Counted from the stretch's first letter, positions 12,064-30,446 are shown. The stretch is 64,000 nt of DNA from Branchiostoma floridae (GCF_000003815.2 NC_049995.1:7067576-7131575), one strand, 5' to 3'. Translations and numbers: made by a program. The notes: a model not told the origin generated them from the sequence alone.

Positions 12064-12724
12064 CTTTTTAGGTGATGCTTTTGGCTTTTCGTTTACAGTA
12101 AATAAACAGTCTGTTGGTGGGCTCCGTTTTAAACTCCATCTATACACTCAAGTCTCGAAACTAACAATTTGGGGCCACGAGTCACCATTTTCCCCACTTA
12201 AATGCTTCTTATCTGGTGGCACACAAAAGGGTGTTGTAACAAGGCAGTGATTCAGTTTGCCTTGAAGATAAACCTTCACAAAGGGGAAAGTGAGAACAAG
12301 GGGCTGGTTTGTGTCTTTAAGTCGCCGCCAGCTGACTCTTGTCACGCGCCACTTCTGAGTAAATCACTCGTGTTGCCAAACTGCCAAGATGGCGGCGCAC
12401 CTGTCACCTCTCGTCTGCCACCTGTACAAGCTGACACATGGCGCATGCGTGAACTGTTGCCGCGCCGCCAAGGCCCCTTATGGCTCGATTATCTCAATGA
12501 TAGCGCCCCTCTGGTTGTTTTCGTGCCTTATAGGATCAATGCTAATCTGTCCTCGCATTTGATCCAAGTAAAAATAAAGTTGTTAGATACAAGGGCATCA
12601 TCCAAGGAGGTTAAAAGATAGACATAGGTTGGCGTTTCTATTTATTTCACAAAGTACTCCCTAGAACCTACCAATGCTTTGTAAGACTATTCCTTTTTTA
12701 GGGAAAAATATTTAAACATGGTAT

Positions 12725-12760
12725 TTGTTTGTTTGTTTGTTTGTTTGTTTGTTTGTTTGC
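12725..12760. repeat. (GTTT)n microsatellite
   Basis: About nine GTTT units in a row. Confidence 0.9.
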
Positions 12761-13288
12761 ATTCCATACCTGGTAAACAGGTCAAGGCGTAACTAGAAAG
12801 CCGGGTCTTACATCTGCTCGGAGATTGGGCACGTGTCCTTGTTGCGGGGATGTTTTAGGTCACGCGGCGGGGGAGAGAAGCACCTCTCACCGCCCCGGCA
12901 AAGGTTAACACACTCCCGCCGACACGGCCCGGCTCTCCCGGTGTCAGGTTCTCCCTCGTCATAACAAACCCGGGGACAGGCGAGTCAGGAACAGTTTACT
13001 CACCGTCTCACGTGGGGAACAGATACTGATAACGTGTTAGTTTTGTTACACTGATACATATTAGTGGGGTGTGTTATCATGTGGATGAAATTCTTCAATG
13101 ACAGATGTCCATCATGTCCATTAGTTCATGTCACCTGAGACTGAATTTCGCAGTGAATTGGAGATTATGCCTTCAAGCCATTCATACTCCCCCTCCCAAA
13201 ATATCAGGTCTAAAGATTGCATCTCTGAAAATGTACCAGTTCTCAAATATAACGTTATCAATCTCATTCTCTGACATGTTGAAGCACT

Positions 13289-13470
13289 CGCTTACTCGTT
13301 CACTCACTCATTCATTAACTCATTCATTCACTCACTCGTTCACTCACTCACTCACTCGTTCACTCACTCACTCACTCACTTACTCGTTCACTCACTCACT
13401 CACTCACTCACTCACTCACTCACTCACTCACTCACTCACTCACTCACTCACTCACTCACTCACTCACTCA
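13289..13470. repeat. (CACT)n microsatellite with CGTT/CATT variants
   Basis: About 180 bases of CACT/CATT/CGTT tetramers. The long open frame across it (repeating Thr-His-Ser-Leu) is a by-product of the tetramer. Confidence 0.95.
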
Positions 13471-13734
13471 TTCCTTTATAAGGCTAAAGGGCAAATCCAA
13501 CAGATTTTCACAACGTCTTCTTGCTGCGCACAAAACCTATCAACCACCCAAACAAATAATGACCATACCTTGTCCAGAACAAGAATCAAAACCGGGAGTT
13601 CTGCAGCAGTACCCAGTCTAAAAACCGCTAGGAGGGCCCAGATTTCTTGCACAATACAAGACCTAACCACCTACCAAATTTCATGACAATTATTGAAATT
13701 CGAGTTAATTTCGAGTTAGCGAGAAAGTGGAGTG

Positions 13735-13810
13735 TTCGCGGTGGTTTTAAGTTCAGTTCGCGGTAAGACTTCCTCGCGAAAACCACGAACATAAAACCAC
13801 CGCGAACATT
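13735..13810. repeat. GCGGTGGTTTTA-family repeat, copy 1
   Basis: It contains GTTCGCGGTGGTTTTAAGTT and the mirrored AAAACCACCGCGAAC. The same words recur at 36478-36570 and 56325-56520. Confidence 0.65.
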
Positions 13811-14269
13811 TCTTCATTTACAGTTTTTTATGCTGTTGATGATTAAAACTATCAAAAACCTAACTTTTTTGGCGAGACTAAAAAAAAAAAAAAAATGTAG
13901 GAAAATACTTTTGCATCGTATCTGTGCGGTGGTAAGCACCGAAGGTCACGGCATTTGCCAAGAAAACGTCGTGTTGTTTTAGCCTGGACTAACTTCCCTC
14001 AGACAAGCCGTCCTCGCCGCTGAAAGGAAATAAATCCCCCAAACGTTTCTTCAGGCGGCTGTGTTAGTCCTGTTAGTTCAGCATCTGCTGTCTCAGGAGA
14101 CGGTGTTTCCATCACTACAGGAGAGGCCAGCACAATGCAATTCTCCGGTTCACAACAAATATATCACCGCCATGGCTCAAAACCCCTTGGATTAGCCTCG
14201 TGATTGAAGGATTTTGATTGGTTATTTGGTTTGAGTCACTTACACCAAGTACCTTTGTTCTAATCTCAT

Positions 14270-14581
14270 GGCGCCTGCTACGACAGTGACGCTGACATTT
14301 GGCGCCAAAAGAAGCCACAAAGTCCTGTCATGACGTCAGAATCAAACAACAAGATCCTGACGGACCCCAGAACAAAGCGGTTTTGACGATATAAACGGAA
14401 AACGTCGTAACATTGTGCCCGTCTGTGTTTCGTCAGACCGCGAATTTTCCATTCATATCGTCCAACATCGCCATGTTCTGGGTTCCGTCGGCATCATCTC
14501 GTTTGATTCTGACGTCATGACAGGACTTTGCGGCTTCTTTTGGCGCCAAATGTCAGCGTCACCCGACATTGTAGAGGCGCC
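14270..14581. repeat. Large near-perfect hairpin (about 125-base arms)
   Basis: The left arm (about 14270-14396) and right arm (about 14450-14581) are reverse complements. They share TGACGCTGACATTTGGCGCC, CAAAGTCCTGTCATGACGTC and CCCAGAACA or complements. The loop is about 55 bases. Confidence 0.85.
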
Positions 14582-14802
14582 GAAAGACTGGACAAGAAGT
14601 CAACGGTACTGCCGGGTGTAAGTAACTCAAGCCCAATAGGCATTGGGCTTCGTCTTTAATGCTTTTAATGGGACTGATATATAAGAGAGGGCAGAAACTA
14701 TTGCTCACTTTTTCCTTACATTTCATAATAATGACAATGTCTGATGACTTCGCTAACCGTGACATGTACCATCTGTTTTTCAATCATATATTCTAGCTAC
14801 CC

Positions 14803-15047
14803 TAGCCTGGGAACCATACCATCGAGGCGCTCGGCGGTGTAGGGGTGACCGCCCGTACAGTTGATTGGTACAGGCCGGGGGAGTTCTTACGGGGTTAGAT
14901 TGATTTAGTAGGGGTAAACTCAAAAAGGCCGGCTACAAGCTCTATAGGCGAAATCTCAAAGGGCAGCTAATCAGACAGGCTGACAGAAGCAGGCCGGTGC
15001 CGGGTAAAGCTCCCCAAAGCCGACCGCGGAGAATGGTACCCAGGCTA
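14803..15047. mobile_element. TIR element (TAGCCTGGGA ends) with 8-bp target duplication
   Basis: It starts TAGCCTGGGAACCATACCAT and ends ATGGTACCCAGGCTA. AGCTACCC flanks it at 14795-14802 and 15048-15055. It is 245 bp and non-coding. Confidence 0.8.
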
Positions 15048-16024
15048 AGCTACCCCAGTACTAGTCCACCATTCTTAATGCAGCGTCCTTACAACCGAGT
15101 CAGAGGAAGAAACCATTATTTTCATTAAAAAGATAGGCTGTCGATATGGTTACCGTTGGCGATTTTGGCTGACCGCGAGCCTCGAGGAATTTGAAGAACA
15201 ACTATCTCTGCCAGGTCCCTTACTGTTCATTTTCACATACTCGCTCATTGCCTTTATCAATTAATTAGTCATAGAAACTTCTGTTCTAAGCCGAGACTTC
15301 ATAAAAATGCGACATTGGCGACGTTTGTTTGGCCGCAGAGGAATAGGCACGCGTGGCACTATCTCCAAGTAGATAAGGTAGAAAGTCGAACCGTTCCTCT
15401 TCTCCTGACAGTCTTACGTAAGTTCGTGTCTGGGGGCTGATTACAAGAAAGTGGACTTGAGAAAAACATGTGTTAGCGATATTAGAAACACACATGCCAC
15501 AAGAACAGTGATTGACAGTGTTGTAACAAGTGACTGCATGATTCCAACTACAAGCGCTGGCTATATGAGTATATCTAGATTAGTTTGGTTACTCTTTCCA
15601 TGGTTATTGGAGACTACTCAGCAAGCATTCTTTTATTACTTAACACTATTTTGATACGTAACACTTAATTGTTGATAGCCTTCGTAGATGTGATGAGTCT
15701 GTATTTTCAGAAAAAAAATTACGACTTTCTCTCCCCAACATCTGCTTGGAGGTGAGCGTGACTCACTGGCGTTTCCACAGACAAGATTAGAACAAAAGAT
15801 TGTTTGGAATCACGATAAAGCCGGGAGGCGAGGTGACAGGGATTAGACTTGTGTCTACAGCCAGGCGCGTTGTCATGGCGACAGGCCACGCCCTGACGGA
15901 TGCGTGCCGATGGTCTGTGCCAGAGTTGAGCCAGACAGACTTTTTTTCACACACCTACGCGCGAGTTTTTTTTTCTTTGAACCGTGCACACATATGGTAC
16001 AAAAGAAAATGAACAAGGAGCAGA

Positions 16025-16215
16025 GGGGAAGGGGTGTGTAGAGAGAGGGTATGAGAGGGAGAGAGAGAAAGAGAGAGAGGGGAGATAAAGAGAGGAGGAG
16101 AGGGAGAGAGCGGGGAAGATAGAGAGAGAGGGAGGGAGAGAGGGATATGTGAGAGAGAGGGAGGGAGAGAGAGGGAAAGAGGGAGAGAGGGGGAAGAGTA
16201 GGGAAAGGGGGACAG
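16025..16215. repeat. Polypurine GA-rich tract
   Basis: About 190 bases almost wholly A and G on the plus strand, followed by GTGA/GTAA repeats (16255-16305). The long minus-strand frames over it are low complexity. Confidence 0.9.
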
Positions 16216-16811
16216 AAAGAAACGAACGCGAGTGACGTGCATGGGTTAGATACTTGTGAGTGAGAGAGTGAGTGCGTGAGTGAATGAGTAAGTGCGAGTA
16301 AGTGCGACGTCATAGTAAGTAGTATTGGCATCCAGCAATTTAAAATATCTAACTTTAAAAATAGGAGACAGACAGCTAGGCTGACAAAAAGTTCTAATAT
16401 GGAAAAATGCAGCTCCAGATATCACACTGAGGATGATTGCGGTGCGACAGACGTAGTTTAGGCGAAGACTGAAGAAGAACCCACACTATCTATTAAAAAG
16501 TCCTTGTTTCAGGTGTTTCACCGCGAAGGAAGTGAGGGCCAAGAAAAGGAAGACATAGATTTCAGCCCAAGGCACCGTGCAGCCAAACACAAGACGACAG
16601 ATCTTCTGTCACGTTGTGTTACGAGGTGACTGCCCTTTACCGAGGTCCCCTAGTCACCGGGCATGTTGCCTAAACAAGCGATCTGTCATGCAGGCCTCGA
16701 GGTAAAGGACCGCGGCAGAGCGATAAAAATCTGCTCAAGATTTACCCAAGTCCTTCAAGTCGTAAATCTTTAAAAGCAGTTACGGTCCTTGGGCGAGATC
16801 CATCAATTCTA

Positions 16812-17437
16812 TAGCCTCCTTCGCAGACCTTTTAGGTTCGGCCTACTTTTATTTTAGGAGGAGCTGCTCTCTATCGGGCTAGCTGCGCTTGCTATAGGGA
16901 GAATATTTGACAAGGGAGCTTGGCCACGAACTAGGGTTTCATTTACTTAGCCTCCACCACTCTAGGCCTTCCTACGGAGATGCGGGGATCGTAGAATTCC
17001 GAAAAAAATCGGAAGATTGGCCAGGGGAGTCAGTCAGCTTAGCCTTAGGTTCATGTTTCCCCTCCGCGAGGCCGACCAACTCCTATGGTAGCAAAACTCC
17101 CTTGACAAATTACTCTCCCTATAAGTATAATGGCCAGCGTAGTCAGTCCGGTAGAGACTACTCTATCGGCGTAGCTGCCAAGGGAGTTTGGTCACCAACT
17201 AGGGTTTCATTGGCCATCTAGTGCAGAGGGAGACTGACTCTCCTGGCCAACCTTTTGCTGAAGTCTACGATCCACATTGCCGTAAGAAAGCGCATGACTG
17301 AGGCTACGGGAGCGCTGATTTGCGATGTTCAACATAGGCCAAGATCTCTAGGCGTTTGCCATTTGGCATTGCGCTTCCCGACAACAGAGAACTTGGCAAA
17401 TGTTGTTCCGTACCTAGAAGACCTGCGAAGGGGGCTA
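16812..17437. mobile_element. TIR element (TAGCC-CCTTCGCAG ends), 626 bp
   Basis: The left end TAGCCTCCTTCGCAGACC and the reverse complement of the right end (TAGCCCCCTTCGCAG) match. Inside, a 33-base block (AAGGGAG...AACTAGGGTTTCATT) occurs twice in direct order (16912 and 17178). The middle part (16948-17162) matches 41443-41648. Confidence 0.7.
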
Positions 17438-17850
17438 CTAGTTTGATTTCTTGTTTCGAGTGCCATACTAGTACTCGAAAAACTAAATAAGAGAGCTCCT
17501 CTCCAGTCAATTTGCTCAGTACACTGAGTAAATCAATTAACAGTGATGCTAGATTAGCGCTGCGATTCAGTACGGGTGCTGGCGCGCCATGGGGTCCTTG
17601 ATTCAGATAGCGGGAGATGTGGGGGGATAAGATTAGGGGGTGCCGATTGTTTTCGCAGGTTGTTGTGAAGGGGGGTTATCCAAAACACACCTGTCGTTTC
17701 CAATCAAATACTAGACGGCCGACTTTTAGTCTCGCGTTATAGGGCAAGATTTACGGTAAACAAGGCTGGTTTGTTCAGTGCGTTACCACTGCGAGGTTTC
17801 AGACGACACTGCAAGGTTTCAGACGACACTTTGTGTCCCTGAGGAAAAAA

Positions 17851-18021
17851 TACTCTCAAAGCAGAGGTTAGCCTCCGCTTGGCTTTCGACGACCTTTCAA
17901 GACGTTTTGGCAGGGTTTCTTCGTTAGCTGGTGGACAAACGAAACCCTGCCAAACTGGAAACGCTTACAAAATCATAAAAAGACATAAATAGGGCCAAAT
18001 CCTGACCTCTGCTTGAGAGTA
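17851..18021. mobile_element. TACTCTC-family TIR element, second type
   Basis: The ends are TACTCTCAAAGCAGAGGTTA and CTCTGCTTGAGAGTA. The interior is a different inverted repeat (GGCAGGGTTTC and GAAACCCTGCC). Confidence 0.75.
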
Positions 18022-19070
18022 AAAAGCTTTAGCCAAAGTCTTAGCAAGGAGGTTATATGGTCTTAGTAATGCACGATGGGGCGTTTTTTCGCGGTCGTTT
18101 GCTTCGGCTGATTAACCGAAAGAGGTGTCGATTTCGCCAAGAATCGACAGCAAGGCACAAACTAAATTGACACAGTGGTGAAGGATAAAGGGTTATAGAA
18201 AGGTTAGGGGCTAATTTGTCGTGTTTGTTTTACTTTAGGGAGGAGGGAATGGTAAACCACATACAGGCCCCAAGGTTACAGTGTCCCTCGGGACGTGGCG
18301 ATAAAGAAGTCAATGAAATCAAGACGAGAGATCACATTGAGAACGACAAGGCCAAACAAAGGGGCTATACTTCTCTTCGCAGCGGTGAAACGTTCCATGT
18401 GTTGCCGTGTAATTTATCGCACCGGCCGGCTCAAGAACATATGTTTGCCTTGTCTACACTGCAACAACGCAAGGCTTAGAGGAAGCCATAGTTTGACTAT
18501 ATGGTTTCTAAAACCACGACACTGATATCAACACACACATACAGCACTTTCTACTAAACCAGACACATTCCTGCACAGACTCAGTTTTATAAACAAAGGC
18601 TAGAGGGTGTAGAAACATGTGCTAAAGTTGGCAAACTTTAGAAGGGAACGGGCTAGGCGATACGTACTTATTTCCTTGGGTATCGTTGGCTCCAGGCTAT
18701 TAGAATCGCCGAACCCTTGTCTCGAGCGAGCCTGGTGGAAAAGTATAGCAAAGATACAGGCTTAAAGTCTAGAAGTAAGTCAAAATCTTTATAGTTCGTA
18801 CCAACTGGTAATTGCAACACACAAATTGGTGCAATACACTGGTACTAAACGATTGAAAGAGGCAATTAAAAGCGGTGAATGTACGGAATGTGGTATCCCA
18901 AACGCTAGCTGAAAAGTAATTAACTTTTAATCAAGTAGTCAAGGCTTGATTAGCATTGCGTAGGCGGTGGAAATTCCTTCCCCATCTATGCAATGTCCAG
19001 TCGGATTTACACAGGCTAAGAGGAATTCTTGTAAACAGCGAACAATGAAAAAATAACAAAGGATGCTCAC

Positions 19071-19154
19071 CTGACCATAGTAGTACGGTTGACGGGGTGC
19101 GCTGTGGACAGAAGAGGCGAGGAAAATCGCCAGAAAGACGAGTCTTGGTAGCAT
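19071..19154 (-). CDS. Signal-peptide first exon of a secreted protein
   Basis: Twenty-eight codons start MLPRLVFLAIFLASSVHS, a textbook signal peptide, and then APRQPYYYGQ. The frame ends in phase 0 at a strong donor (CAG|GTGAGC). A TATA box and two CREs lie upstream. The next recognisable minus-strand exon is the Ig exon at 8508-8667, which needs phase 1. A weaker donor inside this exon (G|GTCAGG at 19075-19076) would fit that phase. So it may be exon 1 of the Ig/CBM14 gene, through that donor or an unseen exon, or the start of another gene. Confidence 0.65.
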
Positions 19155-19258
19155 CTTGAAGATTTCTGTGGATTCTGGTTTATAGAGACTGCTAGTCTGT
19201 CTACCAACTGCCAGCTGTGACCGAAACGTCTGAAGTCTGCCGGCTCACACCCGCGCGC

Positions 19259-19342
19259 CTTTATACATATGCAAAACCGCACAACAGTACACAACAGTCG
19301 TGACGTCACAACAAATCACAGGCCCACGAAGCCGTGACGTCA
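19259..19342 (-). promoter_or_regulatory. Core promoter: TATA box and two CRE palindromes
   Basis: On the minus strand TATAAAG lies at 19259-19265, about 105 bases before the ATG at 19154. An octamer-like TTTTGCATAT lies just upstream of it. Two full TGACGTCA sites lie at 19301-19308 and 19335-19342, a 34-base spacing. Known biology of CREs suggests CREB/ATF control. Confidence 0.65.
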
Positions 19343-19383
19343 CGCACTCCTCAGGGACAGGTGTTTGTGTGTGCGCCATAACC

Positions 19384-19400
19384 CCCCCCCCCCCCCCCTC
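19384..19400. repeat. poly-C run
   Basis: A homopolymer of about 17 C upstream of the CRE pair. Confidence 0.9.
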
Positions 19401-19796
19401 TTTCTTATGTCTACAAATCGTTTCCGAAGTAGGGTGAAAGTACTCAAGGCCCACACAAGGAAAACAAAGAAATTATTTTACGATTGTTACTTAGGGTATT
19501 CAAGGGGACTTAAAACTCATAACTTCCCTCACGTCAAAGGATATGCGATAAAAGGTCACAGGAAAAGGTGGAACAAAACAACTTTTGATCCGAACTGAAG
19601 TTTGGACCGACGTATAGCGGAAACTGTCTAGCAAAAATCATGTGCTAAATCCTTTCGCCAAGGTTCAGTGGGCAGTATAGAAGGACGTATTGTGTAGTAT
19701 GTAAGTTCTGTCGTTCAATGTCTGAAAGGTAGGTTGTTCTAGTGTGTGGGGTCTTTGTAGTATGATTCAGCGATATCGAGTTTTTATCGCTAGAAA

Positions 19797-19903
19797 ATCT
19801 ATCTATCTATCTATCTATCCATTCATTTATCTAACTAGCTATCCGGCCATCTATCTATCTATCTATCTATCACAGTATCTATCTATCCATTTGTCTATCT
19901 ATC
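19797..19903. repeat. (ATCT)n microsatellite
   Basis: Interrupted ATCT tetramers over about 105 bases. Confidence 0.9.
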
Positions 19904-19909
19904 GGTCAT

Positions 19910-22900
19910 TTTCTCTTCTCCGTCTGTAACGCCATTGAAACCACATGCAAGTGGGTACACAAAGTCATATAGTTTTCTTTGTTTTCAAACGACCCTTCGA
20001 CAGTACAATACACACCAGTTTCTAAAGGTTTAATACTATAGGGTAGGCACCTGTTGTTAATTGAATCCTCCAAGTAGACAATTGTGTGGCATCCACAGTA
20101 GATTTAAAGTGACAGACATGTCTCTTTACTGGCTAAGAAAATCCCTTTAAATTCTTCCATATGTGCTACCAAGTTGGACTATTCCATTGTCGAATCGACA
20201 GAGGGGTGAGAGGATTTTGTTTTTATATTCCAGGTGTATTGAGGGTCTCAATATTCAACAAAGATACTGAAAACTAAAGGAGAATCATTATTACTTTCAT
20301 CTGTACAAATCCTACGTTATACATTTTAATGTTCAATGTCGGACAATTATTTTTTCTAACACAATACCCCTTTGCCCATGGGGGATTATATTGGTACATA
20401 CACAAAGCTAACGTTCCCACCAAAGTCTTGTACTTTGTTTTACACGATATTTGCCATGTCATGATTTGACTTCGACCTTGGCGCTGGAAAGTATACACTT
20501 TTCCCTGAAGCAAATAATTTCGTAATTCCAGAATTCACAAGGGGCGAGACATAAAATAGTTGGTTGCTAGTAAACACAACCTACACACGACACAGATATC
20601 ATGGGAAACAGAGACATATTTTAAACATTACTCTCTATACACCGCGCTTTCAATCGTTTAACGATAAATTAAGATTGAAATTTATTGAAATTGCAGACAA
20701 TGCAATGCATGGCAAACCCAGGTAACTTAGCTGATATTGGGTTCCAACGTGCAACACATACATACATTTACACTTCTCATACATACAGAATACACATGAT
20801 TAACTGAAATATATACTTCAAGTATTTGTTGCTTCTTCATGTGATATATTCTTTAACTGTTTCCTTCGCCGGAAGTTTGTGTTACAAACAGCAACTTAAC
20901 ATGTCCTTCAGATATGAAGGACGGAAATAAAAATCATTTGTTTATGTTGTTTCCGCCCGCATTGCTCTATAAAAACAACAACATAAAGAAAACTGACGGA
21001 ATTAACTTTATTGATAGACAGGCAAATATTAACTTAACTCAAAACAAGTTCTAGGGCTAAGGTTGTTTCATGATGACTATATCTTCTGTAGTCGACTTTG
21101 ACCTTGAAACCCTCTTGACAAAGTGCCATAATTCAACACAGATGTAACGCGCCCCCCTCCCCCGACTATAAATCTCATCACATCTTACTAAGACTTCAGA
21201 ATTTCCTGGTGCCAGAAATCTTAATCAGATTGAAAACTTGTTGAAGGACTTGAGAGGATTGGGTAACGTCCTTGGGAAAGAGGAAGACCTTGAAGGAACG
21301 GAAGTGAAGTCACTTCCTTGTTCTCTTGGGATATTCCCATTAAAATTTAGTGATTAGCTTGGGGGGATAAAGTTGTGTGTTCAAAGCTTCATTTCTATTT
21401 CGATTTTTCTACTCCATATTTCATCTTCAGTGTTGAAGATAGCACATTAAACATGTTATGTGGATATACTTTCGCAGCTTGGCAATAGTTTTAACCGTTA
21501 ATTATTTCTTCAATGGAAATATTAATTGTACTTGATATAGCGAGAGAGTTCTACCTTGAAGAAGAATTTTACAGAGACCAAAAATGATTAATTAAAAATA
21601 CTTCGTCTAAAAAAGTCTGACAATCCCTTAACATTAAAAATTGAACATCCCTTAGAATATCCAAAAGTGCTTAATGAGTCACCCCTTCATGGTGAATGCT
21701 TGTGTGCGTCAGATCTAAATCTTTTTTCCTATACGAAAAGTCAAAGTTTTACTGTATTTTAGATCATAGATGCAAGTGGCAACGTCATTTCCTATACCAC
21801 TGAGATTTACACTCCCCTAACGGACCAAGTTGGAACTACAGCTCCAAAACTATCGTCGTCTGCTTTACAAGTATCAATTTCTGCACTGCAACCACGTCAT
21901 GAATTTTCTCCCTACATTCTTCACATTGTCAAGCCTCAACCTTGTGAAGAGACATGTCGACAGTTGTGTTCACAAAGTGTGTATCTCCAACAGGAAGAAG
22001 GTGTCGTTTTCACCAATTCCGCCATGTGGCGCATCTCAAAGAATGTGACCCACCAAGGTCAGCTCCTGTGTTATGAACATGCGTTGAAATACGTGATTTC
22101 CAGGTCGGACCCATGACTGGACAAGACTGAATTCCTTTCTTGGCGCTGTGCCCAGTCTATATGACGGACAGCAGTGTTGTACTAATCTACTGACTTCCAT
22201 GTTGATGTTTACACAAACCTTAGGCCTTGACTGGGCAGGTGCCAAAAATGAGAAATGAAGAAGTGAGCCAAAGTTTGAGGATCACATCCTTCTACCAAGG
22301 TTAACTGAAGAAGTAACATGTAATAATCGGCTTTCCATCTCAGTGGTTGTGTGTTTTAAAGATGTGCGAACATTATTGAAAGGAATTCGCTATCAGTAAC
22401 GTCAAAGAGTTTATATGTCGGATTCCCGATCCGAGTGTGCGGGTTCAGTGCTTAAGCCTGTGCAAAGACTGTGTGTATGGTGTGTGTGTGTTTGTACGTA
22501 ATTGTGTTTTTAAATGTTTGCATGTGTATACGTGTGTTTGTTTAAGTTTGCGTGCGTGTGTGTGTGTGTGTGTTTGTGTGTCAAAACGACTTTGCTTACC
22601 TACTTTCTTTTTTTAGATTTTTCTCAGAAAACTTGTAGCGGTCAAAACGTGAAACGGCTGAGTTTAACATGTCAGTGCCCTTCGATTCTAAGAATCCAGC
22701 AAAGACGCTTCATTTATTTCCACACGTTGCCCACCATTTCCACAATCTTTCTCAGAAATTCAGTGATTCATCAAAAACGCCCTCCTACAAATCTTGTTTC
22801 GAGCATTAGTGACAAGATTCAATCATCACTCAAGACTTCTTCTGGAATTGGAGCCCCAAAGTTGTTTATTTGTGTGTTTAAGACGAGACAGCGTTGTTTG

Positions 22901-23029
22901 CAAGGCAGGTCCGTAGCATTTCTTAGAGAACTGTAGAACTTCTCACAACTCTTGTGAGCTCGAGTTCTGTGCTTGAGAGAGGCACACCTCGAGTGTGTTA
23001 TAACCCACCCTATACTTATCCAAAAGCCC
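19910..23029. other. Stretch with no gene seen
   Basis: AT-rich DNA with a GT-rich tract at 22470-22580. The open frames here (up to 140 codons at 22514-22936) show no family motif, and the longest begins inside the GT tract. Confidence 0.5.
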
Positions 23030-23038
23030 TACCAACCT

Positions 23039-23212
23039 TACCCTGGGAGCCAGCCGGGCAGCTAGGACAGCTTATCTACCCTTCTCAAAGGTTAGCGATA
23101 ACTCCGTCAGGCTTAAACTCCCCGGAGCGCTAATGTGAGATCTGCGGGCTGACTGCCTTGGGTCCCCGAACAAAACTCGCTAGCTACCCGGTCCTGTCTG
23201 GCTCCCAGGGTA
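23039..23212. mobile_element. TIR element (TACCCTGGGAGCC ends) with exact 9-bp target duplication
   Basis: It starts TACCCTGGGAGCCAGC and ends CTGGCTCCCAGGGTA. TACCAACCT is repeated at 23030-23038 and 23213-23221. It is 174 bp with no ORF. Confidence 0.87.
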
Positions 23213-23484
23213 TACCAACCTCTGACTCTGGGCTGACATCTTGAAAACGTGATAGTCACCTGTTTTGTCAATCCTTCCATATGTGGTAAATCTCAACAGA
23301 GAAAGTCTTGTTGTAAAAGCTTTCTATGAAAACGAAGAAACATGCATTCCAAAGGTTTTATTTACAAGTTTTAACATCAATATGGTTATGTACAAAAACG
23401 AAGCACGACGCTTAGAAATGTCCGTTGTGCTAGTATCATATAGCGTCTAGTATCGCGTCAGTCTCCACACAATGGTACATCTGC

Positions 23485-23490
23485 TTTATT
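23485..23490 (-). terminator. Candidate polyadenylation signal of the Tie-like gene
   Basis: AATAAA on the minus strand about 480 bases after the stop codon at 23967-23969. Other A-rich hexamers lie nearer (about 23357 and 23716), so the choice is tentative. Confidence 0.35.
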
Positions 23491-23966
23491 TTATCTATCT
23501 ATATTAAATGACATCTATATAAAGGCCTTGTACGCCTGCGTACAATGCTGTTGGACATATACAAGACTTACAAAGCTAGTGAACCATCTCTAACATTGCT
23601 TCACGTCATTTTCCCGTGTTTGTCAAAATGGTGTTCCATTGCGAAAGTTCCAAGCGACAGTAAACACTGATAAAATCTAATTTACAATGAGACCAACCAC
23701 TGACAAGTTGACAAGTTTTATTACAGATGCACGGCATCGCAGCAGTAGCTGAATTGCGCCGTCATTTACAATTATGTACATTAAAACCAGCCATGATAAA
23801 ATCTCTTCGTTATCTTACAATCTTAAAAGGAAGTACAAACCACTGTATGAATAAGTTCAAAATAACGGTCCTTTCATACCACAACCCCATCCTGTCAATG
23901 CCACTACATGCACACATTCTTTGAAACCGAGATTGTTTGTCGTCAAGCTAATAAACATAGGACGTA

Positions 23967-30446
<6,480 letters not shown>

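Larger units (their letters stand above)
8668..19070. other. Ten-kb stretch with no convincing exon; repeats only
   Basis: If the signal-peptide exon at 19071-19154 belongs to the Ig/CBM14 gene, this is its first intron. It holds a SINE (9560-9722), a foldback (10749-10930), several TIR elements (11858-12063, 14803-15047, 16812-17437, 17851-18021), a large hairpin (14270-14581), microsatellites and TCGTACGA-family DNA. I scanned it for a linking exon of phase 0 to 1 and did not find one I could support. Confidence 0.5.

Noticed and set aside
13289..13470. Regular short repeats that might suggest a CRISPR array
   Set aside because: It is a simple tetranucleotide repeat without unique spacers, in a eukaryotic genome.
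13105..13686. 193-codon plus-strand frame
   Set aside because: Most of it is the CACT tetranucleotide repeat read as Thr-His-Ser-Leu.
15873..16331. Minus-strand frames of 95-152 codons
   Set aside because: They are Ser/Leu/Pro-rich by-products of the polypurine tract.
22514..22936. 140-codon plus-strand frame
   Set aside because: It begins in a GT microsatellite and shows no conserved motif.
19155..23966. Search for a kinase domain downstream of the Tie-like gene
   Set aside because: No frame on the minus strand shows a glycine loop, HRD or DFG motif, so the kinase-less reading stands for this window.
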